Shown here: in pieces, positions 40,227 to 53,023 of the stretch | Position numbering within the stretch: position 1 is the first letter of the stretch | How the letters are laid out: every line of letters starts with the position of its first letter | Assembly (NCBI RefSeq): GCF_000208745.1 | Contig: NC_030858.1 | Location: forward strand, 38,418,825-38,482,824 | Length of the DNA: 64,000 bases | Source: Theobroma cacao | Taxonomy: Eukaryota > Streptophyta > Magnoliopsida > Malvales > Malvaceae | Direction: 5' to 3' | Program-made: the position numbers and the translations under genes | Notes under the pieces: generated by a model | Database searches by the model: none | What the model was told of the DNA's origin: nothing | What the model saw: only the letters and a program-made list of their open reading frames with translations

Positions 40227-40885
40227 CGATTCTTTTCTTTTTCGGACACTGATACGGTGACCCGGCCGTTTCCTGGGATTCTGTGACCTGTCTTTTGGAT
40301 TTCAAGATCGGGGGCCTGTTTTTCCTTTACCTGTGGATGCACCCTTGTTCTGTCATACTTCTGACTCATGTACATGTGTACTTGACAAATACCCCCATCC
40401 CAACTTAAATGTTTTTCCTTTTCACCCTTTCAACTTGATTTTCTGTTGTGTTTTTTCCTTTTTCAAGGTTTATGTAAATCAAATCTCAAGGTATTAAATA
40501 CCTATCTTTGTAATTATTTTACTCTTGTTTTAAGCAAACCCAAATAACAAATGAGAGTGACAGATTGACACAGTGAAAGTGGCCCTTTTTTTGCCCTTTT
40601 ACTCCTATTGGATTAAAACAATTGTTTTCCTTTTACATTATTATTACATGACATACTTTCAAGTTGACATCTCTTGATGTCCTAATTAATGGAGTTCGAT
40701 TGGATTATATTCATGTATATGCTTTTGTTTTATGGTTGAACGTACATGACATTGGCATTTTAAAAAATCTATGATTATTAGTTAAATTTATTATTATGTT
40801 TAATTTGAATTTGGGAGTAAGGAGTTGAAGGTAAAGATAAGATTATACATAGGAAATAGGGTGAGTGGGTGAAAAACACATGCAA

Positions 40886-40912
40886 CGCAATGCAATGCAA
40901 TGCAATGCAATG
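40886..40912. repeat. AATGC pentanucleotide microsatellite
   Basis: Five tandem units of GCAAT, preceded by one variant unit (GCAAC). Confidence 0.85.
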
Positions 40913-41787
40913 GAATGATTCCTTTGCTCATAAGATGTCAAAAATGGGCTGTTAACCGTGTTATTTTATTACTTAATGCCTAATCAATTATACAAAAGCA
41001 ACACAATAATGCAAGCGCTGCCTATCCACCCCCATCCCATCCCACCCCATCCTTTATTCTCTAATTGTTTCAATGTGTAATTTGGCCATTAACATAAATT
41101 ACTCTTTATATCATCACCGAATTAGAGTTTCATTTATTCAAATCCTTAATGTGGTAATTTTATTCAAAAGAAGATGAAATTGAATTACAGAAAATAATAT
41201 AATTATTCTAGCAAATGCATGCATAGACGTAGTGGATTGGTGGCGGCAGTGAGATAAAATGGTTGGTTCATACTTGATTCAGAAAACCTGGTCAAAATGA
41301 AAATGGGCCGACTTGACCAGGATCTCTTCAATGAGCCCAACAAGGAGAGCAAGTCAAATCTTCGGTCTTACTTCAATAGGCCTACCATTGGTTAGGTGAG
41401 ACCGATCAAGCCCAATAGAGATTTCCAACAATTCACAAGTCACTCACACCCCATTTTCGCGGGATATTTTTGTCTGAAGAAAGTCGTCGCCTTCAATCCA
41501 ATTCATATATACTCAGATGTGAAATTTCAAATGCCAAAACGAAAAAAACCAACAAAAAATGAGGAAGCATCAGTAGACATTATTTAAAAAAAAAAAATAG
41601 TGAGTTAAAATGAAAATCAGTCTGCACAAATTCTGCAGCTTTTTTGGTCTATCTTATCAATCTAGACAACTTTTAACTTCAACGTATGATGCAATTGTAT
41701 CCTCCAGAGATGAGTGCAAACGTGGAAGAGTCAGGAAAGACAGCATCCTCTTTTACCCAATTTGCAATTGTATTTTATATTTTTGTA

Positions 41788-44700
41788 TTATACCTTCTTC
41801 ACGATGTCCAGGGCAGATGCCTCCTTTACAACTTTCTCTACGCAAACAAGTTGAACAACATAGGCTTCAAGCTCAAGCACCATCACCTGCTTGGATGACT
41901 CCTCACCATTACTCTCTCTTCTACTTATCGCTTTTTCCTCTTCAAGCTTAGCATTTCCTGTTCCTGCATTGGGATCTGATTGAAAAGTATATCAATTATC
42001 GAAAGGAAACATATATGACAGACCTAACGGCAGCAAATGGCAGTGCAAGAGGCAAAACTCAGATACCTTCAGTCCCACTTTGACAAGGAAGAGGAATTTC
42101 TGCATCACAATTACACCTAGCAACAATGAAAACCTTCTTTTAGTATCTTATATGTCACACTGATTTCATGGTGGCAACATTTCTGCGCTGGTCAGGTGGT
42201 AGGGAAAAGTAACGGCAAGTTGGAAGTATTGAGTTCTAAGTATGTCATATGTACCCTGTCTCATTTGTACTGCTTTCGGATTTGTCATGGATCTTAACAG
42301 ATGATGATGTTTCCTCACCATGCTCAGGAGAATATGTTGTTTTTAGGTTCTCCTTTGCTTTTAGGGTTCCATCTTTTGCTTCCTTGCATTCAATATCCAT
42401 GCTCTTGGAATTTGAACTATCCACTGCCATTGGGTCCTCTGAAAACAATAAATCATTTCCAGGGGTATTTTCTTTTTCAAGTTCAAATTGTTCACACTTG
42501 GCTGGCCGGAGGTTTGATTTTCTTTTCTCATCTCCACAGATACTTCCCTGTACTGATAAGTCAGGAAACCCCGTCTCTCCATGCGGACCAGCAGTATGGG
42601 ATGAATCCAGGGAAACAACTTGTACTCTAGAAGCTGGAGATAAATCTTGCTTGACTGATCCAGACCTAACCTTTGAGAATACTGGAGAATCATAAGAGTT
42701 CGTATGATTAAATGGTTGGCCGAATGCAGAATTCTCAGAGGTAAAACAGCCAGAAGGTGAACATTGGATAGATTCACTGTGCTCAGGTCTATCAAAACAA
42801 GATTTGACAGCAACATTGAGTTCAGGAACAGGAAATGTACCGATAGGATCTTCGGTCCACAGCTTGCATCCTAAGGATGGAAGTTTTGCCTCTGAGGTAC
42901 AATGGAAAGAACTGAAACCCAAATCTATATCATCCGAATTGCATCCTTCCTCAAGCAACCATGTCTGAGAAGATCCTATTATCCCTCGGAAACAAGAGCT
43001 TATGGGCTTGGTGGCTTTTGACTTGGGAAGCACTGGCGTCGTCATACAATTTCTAGATCGTAGCCTAAGATTATCCCTGTCTGTGCAATTTGTTTCCTTG
43101 GTAAAAACACTGTCCACGTCATACTTCCTTCTAGTTCTGCCACAAGTATTGCTTATTCTCCTGCTCTGCCAAGGCGTTGAATTTGGAGGTGAACTATTTA
43201 TTGTTTCGCCCCTCACTGCAATGAATTGTTTTGAATAATTGCTTTTGTTTCGCAAGAGGCGCTTTTCATTAAAGACTACAACGGACTGACAATGAATTAT
43301 CAGAGCAGCTTATGAAATCAATAACTTAACCTGCGCTAGATGAGCATGATTCTTCACTGCCAAAGTTTTAGGGAAAGAACAGGAAACATGTAAGTTAAAG
43401 TAGGACCCACAAACCAAATCACCTTGAACACAAAAAAGTTCCTATAATTTACCTCGGCAATCTCAAATTATCCTTTGCATCTTCAGTCTCAAAATAAGAC
43501 CAGTCCGGTTGGCCTGGCAAACCTCTAATATCAACATTCCTTTGAACTGGGGTATGGCTGCCATCAGACAAAAGCAATTTCTTTTAGAAAAGAAAAAAAA
43601 TGCCAAGTTTCCCACGTACCTTTAAAGGGAATTTTTTATACCTTACACCAATTAAAGTTGTGAAATCACGACCAATTTCTGATGTTGTGTGCTTTGGAGA
43701 AGGTGGACCTGAATATGGACAAAGAGCGATAAGAGATGATACCAAAGTAGTTCCACACTCTTAATCGCAATTCTCATCACGGTGTGATATATCAAGAAAG
43801 AATAATAGCAGGATATGAAAGAGGGCAAACACACATTATTCACATGTAACTCCTCTCTTTTCGAAGTAACTTTAGTTACCAATCTGGAGATGACCCCACG
43901 GAAATTTCTCAATAAAGTGTGGTATAGCACTCAAAATTCTTAAAAAACATATAGATGGTACCAATAGCCCAATACAGATAATTGTTTTTATCTATGCAGC
44001 AAACCCATAATAATGCAGGAATAAAGATAAACTGTTCAACTTTGTTAATTAATTACAAAAGCGTTGAGCTAAGCTATTCCATGGATTGAATGAGAAAGAG
44101 CACCTAAACTGTTGAACTTTGTTGGTTTCACATCCCTGCACAGGTGTAACGACTTCATCAAAAACAAAATATACTCCTATCTCTCAGAACAAGGAAATAT
44201 ACATTGTTGATGTCTCACCTTTTCTTCAGTACGTGATGGCCTTCAAAAGCATAATCTGACATCTCACCCTTGTCATATTCCAAAAAATCTCCAGCATCTA
44301 TTTTGTGTGGCCAATACTTCCAAGAAACGTCTTCTTTCCGTTCATGTAGAAAGTCATCATCCAGGAAGCTAAGCCTAGCTGGCAAACCAAATGAGCAAAA
44401 GAAATGACATCTGTGGCACCAGACAAGCCATCCATGGGATAATGAGGTTTAAATAGGAGAAAAGCTTTGTCAGTGAAAATCATAGTTCATACTAGTACTT
44501 ATTAACACTGAAATGGCCTGATGACAAAATTTACAGTATGTTGAAAGAGGTATGTTCATGATTAAGTCAATCAAAGTTGATGAAGGAGATGCATATGAAT
44601 AACACAAATTCTACCTTCAAAACAATTAACGATATATAGGTAAACGGATTTCTGAATATCTTAATGACAAGTTGTTGCAAAGTGTGAAATGAACAGTAAG

Positions 44701-47700
44701 AATTGTGATTAAGGAAAAAAATAACTAAGACCAAAAAGAACTGATATTTACCGTCAGATGTATCTTCCCTTCTCCTTATGTTGGAGAAAATGTTTGTGTC
44801 ACCAAAAGTGCACTCTCTGTTACTATAATGGCTGTCAAGTTGCATGTGGTCTGTGACAGTGGATAGATTTGTTCTCCAATTGCCATGTAAATCCGTTTTG
44901 CCCAGTGAAAACTCCGAAGCTTTGCCAACAAGTGGCATATTGATGTCCTGCATCATTGCATCCTGCATTTAGCACATAATCATAGTCAGTTCAATCTGAA
45001 CCAAAATCAACATAAGAAACTTGAGTTCAATGTTTAAGGGACAATACAATACATTCATTTCAGAGAAGAGAGGAAAATGATGGAAAAAAATTGAGTATTT
45101 CATCCAATAACCTGACCCCACCATTTAAGGTTAAAAAACATTAAGTTTCAGAATTCGAACATGTAGTATATTCTTGGGATACTTATGTTGGGAATGAGGT
45201 CAGGATTGCAAGTAGTCTGTCTCCTTTTCCTGTCAGGCAGATCCTTTTGTCCATTAAGGTTTACACAGGCTAAAATTACACGTCAGTACTCCCTTGGCCT
45301 GTTGCGTATAATACTTACGAGATTCAACTGAACCAAACTTTTCAAGCCAGGCAAAACTTGCAGAAGCAAGGAAAAGCGCAAAAAGAAAGAGCTAAAACGC
45401 TTTCATGTGAAGGTCACTTTTTAAGGAAAAGATTAATTCACAAAAAATATAGAAATAAAAAAACTTAGAAAGTAGATCAAGTAATGCTCTCACCATTTCT
45501 AGTTCAAGATCATTCAGTACATAGTTAGAATTCTTTGATGAGTTTAGTTGCCTTGCGATGTTCCAGGGAAATGCACAATCATCAGAAGAGATTCTACAAT
45601 TGTAAAAAGTTGAGATATGTTTAGATAAAAATTTACCACCCTTTAACCCATTTGAAATGGAAAGTAGATTGATGCAGTTGCAGCTTAAGGCAACTATGAC
45701 GCTGAAAGTAGTCTAAGCAAACTGAATCGAACTTTTATTAGAACCAAGAGACAATTATCTAACATGTGAATTGATATGGGAAATGAAAGAGTTTGTGAAC
45801 TACCCATTACCTGCCCTGTTGTTTTGGTGAATGCGGTGGAGTCTCTGCTCTGATCTTGCCTAAACCTGATAGACCAAAGCAAGCACTAAAGCCTAATATA
45901 GAATTGGGTAATACCATGCTTTTAAGAAAATGTTGAAAACCAAAATCATTGCATCAGCATCTTGATAACAACAGGAAAAGAAGGACTAATGCTAGTAGAG
46001 ATAACTTTAATGATGCACTACAGGCTCAATAGAGACTAAAAAGTTAAGGATAACTGTAATAGAATTGCTTCCTATTTTAGACAGCCACTTTCTTTGCTAT
46101 TTTATTTGAAGTTATCCACTTATTTTCAGACGATTCCCAGAGTTTTCGGTTTTTGGCTTATTATCTATCCTTTTTTTTATATCTAGATGCAATTCTACAA
46201 TTGACTCGTCTTTTCAATCAGCAATAAATTTGAATAAAAAGAGGAAAATTCAGGAAAAACAGTTTTTCATGCAAGTTTGCTTGTGGTCTCTTTTAAAAAT
46301 TCACTTCTGCATGACCTACTGCCTTGAACCTTCCCTCAATTGTTAATGCGTAAGATCATACCTTCAATTGAAAATGCAGCATGAGCTTCATGAACCAGAC
46401 TTCTTTCTAAAGTGTCCCCTGATGCATCATCACTAAGCATGTCGAAAACAGAAAATTCTAAAAAAATAAACAACGGGAGCTAAATTAGGAGAACTAGATA
46501 TTTTTAGTAATTTAACAGTAAGTAAAGATCCTAATAGTATGCTGCAGTTAACGAAATGCACTAAAGCGTACAATTCCATCAGGAGATATGGAAACTGCAA
46601 ATCAAATTAGTTAAGAGCTCTTATAAATAATATTACAACTTACGTTTCTCACTGGCTGCATTCGAGAGATCTGGACTATTATTTATTCCATTTGAGGCAC
46701 GGTTATCATGACCGAAAAATGAAACCCTATGTAGCAACAAAAGCATTAACTTTTCACAAGGTCAGCTAGCTTTCTTGATGACTCAAAAGAGTGGTATGCA
46801 TTGTTTTCAATGCAGAGTTATTATTTCAAAATAATACATTGTTTATGCTTTTTATCTTTGTTTTTTTTTAAAAAGGGGACACTCAGTCATAGTTAAATAT
46901 TTATGTGAAATTGTTAACATGAATAATTGTAGCCATGTTTAAAGTTTTTGGGGTTTCTCTGCCTAGCACCTTATCCAATAAAAGTGATTTGATGTTTATC
47001 TCCATAGTAAAGGATATTTTAGTTAAATCAATGTGAATGAAAAGCACCAGCATGGCGGCATAAAGTAGTTACCTACTTTGGGTATTGTAATTCCGATTGG
47101 CAGCTTGATGGTGGTGCACCTGTGCCAGCATTATGACATTATGCACTGAACACCTATGAAGTCCAAAGAAGCCAGACTCTAAGTTCACAAAGTTATGCAC
47201 AGAGATATTAATATGTACCTGCTTCCTTGATTTCAACAGCGTATGGAGGGACTGAATTTGTAATGATTGTTGGTGGATCCTTTGGGATATGATACTTCAT
47301 TTTTAAAGCACCAGTCTTACCATCCCGTCCTATATGGTTGAGAACATAGAATACAGGGGGGAAAAAAAGGCTGGTCACAAAATTTGAACAGAATACAAGA
47401 AAAACAAAGGCATAAAATGCATTGAGCTATCAACGCATAACTGCCATTAAGCATTATATATCTGTGTATTTGTAGATAATGCATAATAGCAGGCAAACCT
47501 ACAAATTAATTCAAGTTTGATATCAACTAAAGCACGGAAAAAATATCAGTGACAGAAATGGAGGGGCCACTCAGACAGGAAAACATGATTGAAGATCATT
47601 GCAAAAGACAAACAAAAGTACTGCTAAATGCCTTACTGCAAAGAGCAAGGCATGGAGGGTCACGGATGTAGCCATTACAGCTTGACATTCCAAGCAGTCT

Positions 47701-48848
47701 CATTTTCTCATATATTAGTTGGCCAATATAAATTTTGGACACTTACTGCTGGGACAAGACCTGCCTTCTTCAGGAACCGTTGAGAGGTTTAGCAGGCTGA
47801 GGATATCTAGAGATCGATATTCCTTTTGATGTTTCCCATGTATACTAGTTTCATCAGTATAGCCCTCAGAACCTGCCATCTGTTGCTGTTGTTCTCGTTT
47901 CCTTTGCTCAAAGTATTGCTTTTGCCTTGACAATTACAAGGAAATGCGTAAAAAGTATCAATTGGACAGCATTTTCCACAAAATTAACTAACTGTTTATT
48001 GGATTTTATGTTGCCATGCGTGACAGGAAAATCATTGATAAAAAATAAAGCAAAGAAAAATTAGAATAAGGTTCTGTACCTCTTCTGAGTAGACTTCCTT
48101 GACTGAAATTCTCGACAGACAGCATGCACACAAGTAATGTCAGAGCAGAAGTTCTCTATTATTTGGTATAGCAAAAGCAGTTCAAAATGTCATTCTCATA
48201 CTCATAAGCAGGAAACTGAAGCATACAGAAGTCCTCTGGAAGCAATTAGTTGAAGTTATTAACGTCAATTGCAGCAGAAATTAGCTTGCAGAAGATTCAC
48301 ATGTAAGGAAACTCAACCTTCAGACTAAATCTTTGCTCGGTAGGTAGATGGAAAGGTTTTAACCCAATGTTTATGCTAAAAAGTCGGAAAGTGATTATGA
48401 AACTTGGCAAATTACATTGGAAATTTCCATCCTCCCTATCAAGCAAAGCCTAAGTGGCAGACTGATCCTTTTTCAAAAGGTCTGGTCTGAATTTAGAAAA
48501 TGATAAGCTGTCTGCAAAATGCAGCCATAGATTCATATAGAGATTCATCCTTATATGCATACATTTGATAGAAATGTAATTTCTCAGTTGAAAGCAGCTA
48601 GACGAGTGAGTATAAGAACATTTAGCAGCATTAATATCTCTTGCAACTTCCACAGCAAGTCCAAAGTTGAAACATCGCAAGAACAATCATGAGCTAAAAG
48701 CTCAAGCAATCAAAGCATCTGTCTAGCGACAAGTAAAAACCGCTGAGCTCAGACTATGAGGCGGTTGACACACAAAAACTAAAAATTCCAAATAATGCAC
48801 GCTTACAGTTGTGACTTTCCGTCTTGATCCTCCCATCCATTGCAACAT
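41788..48848 (-). CDS. Plant protein of unknown function (At2g30480-type), 19 exons
   Basis: I do not recognise a domain. Exons: 48807-48848, 48080-48102, 47747-47925, 47219-47329, 47077-47119, 46644-46726, 46362-46457, 45811-45865, 45494-45593, 44752-44962, 44219-44378, 44104-44135, 43642-43708, 43453-43557, 43331-43356, 42255-43215, 42067-42116, 41907-41975, 41788-41837; 2463 nt, 820 aa. All phases agree. The N-terminus is basic and Gln-rich (MLQWMGGSRRKVTT, then QKRQKQYFEQRKREQQQQ), like a nuclear signal or coiled segment. Then LDILSLLNLS, IPKDPPTIITNSVPPYAVEI, QFSVFDMLSDDASGD, and a long Ser-rich, probably disordered part coded by the 961-nt exon. Microexons of 23, 26 and 32 nt occur. Its place between VAL and C4H matches Arabidopsis At2g30480, annotated there, as I recall, only as hypothetical. 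The last intron (69 bp) is in frame and may be retained. Confidence 0.75.
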
Positions 48849-48985
48849 TGTTTGCGTCCGCCGCCGCAGAAAGAATAGAAAAGAATAGTTGAAGAAACCG
48901 AGCAAATGAGATGACCTGTGCTGCTTAGAAATTAATTAAGCTCTGAAAATCTAAGAAAGAGTAACGCAAATCGGAAAGCAACTTT

Positions 48986-49046
<61 letters not shown>

Positions 49047-49984
49047 GATATATTAATGAATTGAAAGTTTGAAACATGGAGTATCGGCTGCATCGCATTT
49101 GCAATTTGCAAAGCTATGGATGATTAATTAATCTAGAAAGAGCAGGAAAATTACTAAACTCATAATCTTAATCATACCTGAAGCTGATAGAAAAAAATGA
49201 ATTGAAAAGCTCCGTTAATTTGAATTCCTCAGTCTTCAGAGAATCTGGAAAGAAAGAAAATGAAATCCATTCTCAGATGGATGGATCCAACAGCTTTTGT
49301 TCAAATCAGAGGCCCGCGAGCTGTTAGTAGCACTTCCCTCATGCTCTGGGATTCCCGCGATCTGTGCGTTCTAATATATATACGTTGGTTTTAAACGGTG
49401 ATAGTGGTAAGGAGGGAGGGGGCCAGCCTTTTCTCATATGGGCTTAGCCCATTATTTCGAGCCTTCTTTCTGACTTTCTTTTTCCTTGGGCTTAACTTGG
49501 TGTTGTGGAATTGGGTATGCTATAAATTGGAAGGAGGCTGGCTTCTGCCCCTTTAATTTGGTATTAGAAAAGTGCAATAACAGCAAGTGATGACAAAATA
49601 AGGCTCTCCTCTTGAATTATTCTTTTGAATAACGTATAGATTTTGTTATTCACCTTTTTTTTTTATCTGTTATCAATTGAATTTAAATTTTAAATTACTT
49701 ATCAGAAATAGTATTAGAAGTGGATTTATTACTTTCTTTGTTATTCATCTTGTTATCAGATCCGAGGCCGAAAAAGCTAAACGAGACGCGTGCTATTGCT
49801 ATATATGACATACAAGTAAAAAAACGAACATCAAACTTATTACAAATCTCGAGTCATCGTTTCAGGTCCATAGATTTTTACACTGTCACACCTCACAAAT
49901 ATAATCAAGACAATGTTCCCCAATTTTTTTTTTTTTGTTTTCAACTATCTCGCAGCGAGTTCATAAAATAGGAAAAGTGCCAAG
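48849..49984. other. Upstream region of the unknown gene and 3' side of C4H
   Basis: About 1.1 kb with the leader of the unknown gene, a long AT microsatellite at 48988-49043, and AT-rich DNA with an oligo-T run at 49925-49937. No gene seen. Confidence 0.5.
48988..49043. repeat. Long AT microsatellite
   Basis: About 56 bp of pure AT alternation, about 140 bp upstream of the ATG of the unknown gene, so in its leader or proximal promoter. Confidence 0.9.
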
Positions 49985-52222
49985 TTAAAACTTCCTTGGC
50001 TTTGCAACAATGGTTGAATGCTTCAAAATGTGCAGACTGAACTGTCCACCTTTCTCCGTAGTATCAAGCTTTGACTGTCCTGGAGGAGGTAAGAGCTCAA
50101 AGTTCTGTACTAAACGACCCAAAGTAATACCAAGGATCGGCAATGCAAGAATGATTCCAGGGCAACTTCTTCTCCCAACACCAAATGGGAGGTACCGGAA
50201 GTCATTGCCATTGGCCTCAACCTTAGATTCCTCTTCCAAGAACCTCTCAGGCCTGAATTCATCGGGGTTTTTCCAGTTAGCAGGGTTGTTGGCAAGCCAC
50301 CATGCATTCACCAAGATTTTGCTCTCAGCAGGGATATCATACCCACCAAGCTTAGCATCGTGTAGGTTCATGTGGGGTACAAGTAAAGGAATTGCCATCC
50401 GAAACCTCAAAGTCTCCTTGATCACAGCCTGAAGGTATGGAAGTTTGTAGGTGTCAGGTTCGGTGATCTGGTGACCAGGTCCAAGAACAGTGTCAAGCTC
50501 ATGGCGCAGCTTCTTTTGAATTTCAGGGTGGTTCACCAGCTCCGCAATGCCCCACTCGATCGACCATAGTGTCGTCTCAATTGCTGTACAAGACAAAAAA
50601 TTTTACTCAGAAATATAAAGTAACTAGATCGTTTATTTATGTTATACTGCAATTTGTCCTCTCAACCATGGTTAAGCCAACAGAAGATGGGACAGCACAT
50701 ACACTAATTACTTTTCATGAACCGAGTGGGCTACATTTACTACGTCGGTTTATGTAATTTATACTAGTGTTTTTGCCCTTTTGTGACTGAGACTACTGAC
50801 AGCAACCCTCCCAAAAACGGATGGTGGATTGGTGGTGCTCGGGTTCCGAATTTTTCAGGCTTTCATTTCTATTTTTATTGTATATAGATGGCCACATCAA
50901 ACCTATCGATAGATGGCTGCGTACCAAACTCTAAACGCTCATCCCTAAGTTGTCACATGACAATGAAAAATTGTGACAAGAAGAAACGGCTACCTACTAC
51001 GACCGCCTACCACAACTGTAATCAATTGATATATCTAATTAAAGGACGAAGATACCCTTGTAGTATGATGAAGAGAAGAGAACAAATCCCACACCACAAG
51101 GACTAATACGTAATGACCAGCTCTAAATACCAAGGAGGTAGATAAGCAAGCATACCGGCAACGTTGATATTCTCGACAATATAGAGAACGTTGTCCTCGT
51201 TGATCTCTCCTTTCTGTTGAGCATCCAGAATATGATCTATGGCACATTTCAATCCTTCGTTGTTCATGCTTTTTGTGCTTGCGACTTTCCTGCAACGACA
51301 GCAATGAAGTTTATGAGGTCATTTCCCTATCCCAAAAGCCAGAAACAAAGTTTCCCACAAAAGCGAAACATGTTTGCGAAAAGAAACAACAAAAACAGAA
51401 ACATATAAAAAGAGGAAACAAATTAGTCCACACGTACTTTCTCTCTTCCACAAAGTAGTCCTTGAAGAGCTTCAACCTCCTCTCTTTGATCTCCTTGCAG
51501 ATCTTCAAGTAGCCTCTCAAGAAGGGCCTCAAAATGGGAATAAAATCTCCATAATTGTACTCAAAACTCTGAGCCAGCCGGCTCCTCTCTCCGTTCAAAG
51601 CCTTGAGTCTAACGAACAAAGGATCATCCTCGCTCTCGAACCTTCTGTCGAACATGATTCTGTACATGTTGTTGTACATCAGGAGCTGCAACCTCCTCCT
51701 CAAAATGATCCCATTCGTGGCTGCCTCGGGATTCTTCTTGACATCCTCCACTACGCGGCCAGCCTCGTCCTCCCATCCGAACCTGTACTGCTGGACAACC
51801 TTGTTGGTGAAAAATGGGACCGTCATGATCCGCCTCATCTTCCTCCAGTGCTCACCGTACACAGTGAACACCATATCTTGACCCTTACCAGTGAATATAT
51901 CAAACACTACGTTACGGGTTCTTGACCCGAATTCCACTCCCTGAGTGTGGAGCACCTCCTTTGCTAGCTCTGGTGAAGACACCACAACCAGATTACGCTG
52001 CCCCATTCGAAGTAAAAATATGTCACCGAATTTCTTGGCCAAGCCTGTCAGGTTACGGTGGTTCAAGTCATCCCCCACTTGGAGCCAGTTCCCGAACACC
52101 GGAACAGGAAAAGGTCCAGGAGGGAGCTTGAAGCGCTTGCCCCGGAGTTTAGAGATGGTGATGGCTACCACCACCGCGACGAAGAGGCCGAGAAGGGTCT
52201 TCTCCAGGAGGAGGAAATCCAT
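49985..52222 (-). CDS. C4H: trans-Cinnamate 4-hydroxylase (CYP73A)
   Basis: ER-bound P450 that hydroxylates trans-cinnamate to p-coumarate, second step of the general phenylpropanoid pathway to lignin, flavonoids and other phenolics. Exons 51438-52222, 51156-51289, 49985-50583; 1518 nt, 505 aa, exactly the class I C4H length. Features: N-terminal anchor [20 protein letters not shown], proline hinge [15 protein letters not shown] helix AAIETT (306-311), E363-T-L-R366, PERF (418-421), heme loop [10 protein letters not shown] with Cys447. The three-exon structure is standard for C4H. The promoter has a TATA box and MYB-type AC elements. It lies between the unknown gene and NET4 on the same strand, as in Arabidopsis (At2g30490). 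Intact; I see no odd residue. Confidence 0.98.
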
Positions 52223-52313
52223 CGTGGATGTGGGATTTGCTTGGTGAGTAATCAGAGTTTTCTTTGCTTGAAATATAGGGTGGTGGGTGAAGAGTGGGGA
52301 GGGAAGGAGCGAG

Positions 52314-52320
52314 CTTTATA
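52314..52320 (-). promoter_or_regulatory. TATA box of C4H
   Basis: Minus strand TATAAAG, about 92 bp upstream of the ATG at 52222, giving a start near 52285 and a leader of about 60 nt. Confidence 0.75.
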
Positions 52321-52330
52321 GACAAGTACA

Positions 52331-52355
52331 GGGGTTGGGCCTGCGGGGGGTGGGG
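52331..52355 (+). other. G-quadruplex motif in the C4H core promoter
   Basis: Four G runs on the plus strand: 52331-52334, 52337-52339, 52345-52350, 52352-52355. It sits just upstream of the TATA box, between it and the AC elements. The C-rich strand is the coding strand of C4H. Confidence 0.65.
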
Positions 52356-52367
52356 TTGAATGAATGT

Positions 52368-52533
52368 GGTAGGCGTTAGGTGGGGCTTTTTGGTCATCTG
52401 CAGAGTTTGGGCGAAGTAGTGGGTGCGGTTTTGAACTTTTGACGCCGTTTGATTTGACGGCCACAAGATTCTGATGAAAACTCCAGGCATCTGATCTCAA
52501 GAGAGGGAGAGGGGAGTAGGTGAGAGGGTTGGT
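52368..52533 (-). promoter_or_regulatory. AC (MYB) elements of the C4H promoter
   Basis: On the minus strand: GCCTACC (52368-52374), ACCTAAC (AC-III, 52375-52381), ACCTACT (52515-52521) and ACCAACC (AC-II, 52527-52533). AC elements are the known binding sites of lignin/phenylpropanoid MYB factors, and all lie within about 220 bp upstream of the TATA box. Confidence 0.7.
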
Positions 52534-52668
52534 GAGGGATATTACAGATGTCAAAAGATGGTTTCAATGTGTCAAAAGATCTTGCTAATCACTCGAAAAC
52601 ATTTGCTTTGTCACTGTGTAGATAATGCTTTTATAGCCAAAACCAAAAAAAGACCATTCTGGATTTAG

Positions 52669-52962
52669 AAACATGTTTGGATTATTATTTTTATTTTAAA
52701 CAAAATAAATATCTGATCATTGATTAATTATAGTGAATCACAATAATTTTTGTAATTGACTTATTATGATAAATAGTACGTGACATGATAAAACATTATA
52801 TTAGAATAAATTAGTAAGTCACATTAATTTTTTTAAAAAAGTATATCACATCAATTTTATGTGTACAATTGATATTATTTGGATTAATAATAACAATTAA
52901 TTATCATTAATTATAAAAATTTATTTAAAAAACATAAAATATAAATAATTCAAAAACTGTTT
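52669..52962. mobile_element. MITE-like AT-rich element with imperfect terminal inverted repeats
   Basis: About 294 bp, very AT-rich. The left end (AAACATGTTTGGATTATTAT...) and the reverse complement of the right end (AAACAGTTTTTGAATTATTT...) can be aligned over about 45 bp with gaps and mismatches. No coding capacity. Target duplication is uncertain (TTTA-like at both sides). This is a reading by eye in AT-rich DNA and could be partly chance. Confidence 0.45.
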
Positions 52963-53023
52963 AAAGAATTATGCGTCTGTTAAATGAATGGGATCTGAAA
53001 ACTGACGGTAAAGAAAGCGAACG

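Larger units (their letters stand above)
39621..41787. other. Intergenic: VAL leader/promoter and downstream side of the unknown gene
   Basis: About 2.2 kb. It contains the VAL upstream region with a CT/GA run at 40209-40226, then AT-rich DNA, an AATGC repeat and a CCCAT/CCACC-rich patch near 41028-41052. No gene is supported. Confidence 0.5.

Noticed and set aside
41748..41793. Extra last exon of the unknown gene after a GTATAA donor
   Set aside because: The intron would be only 46 bp and the acceptor has no pyrimidine tract; the stop at 41788-41790 is simpler.
43216..43275. Earlier acceptor for the long exon of the unknown gene (start at 43275)
   Set aside because: In frame and readable, but it would leave an intron of only 55 bp, too short for plants; the acceptor at 43215 gives 115 bp.
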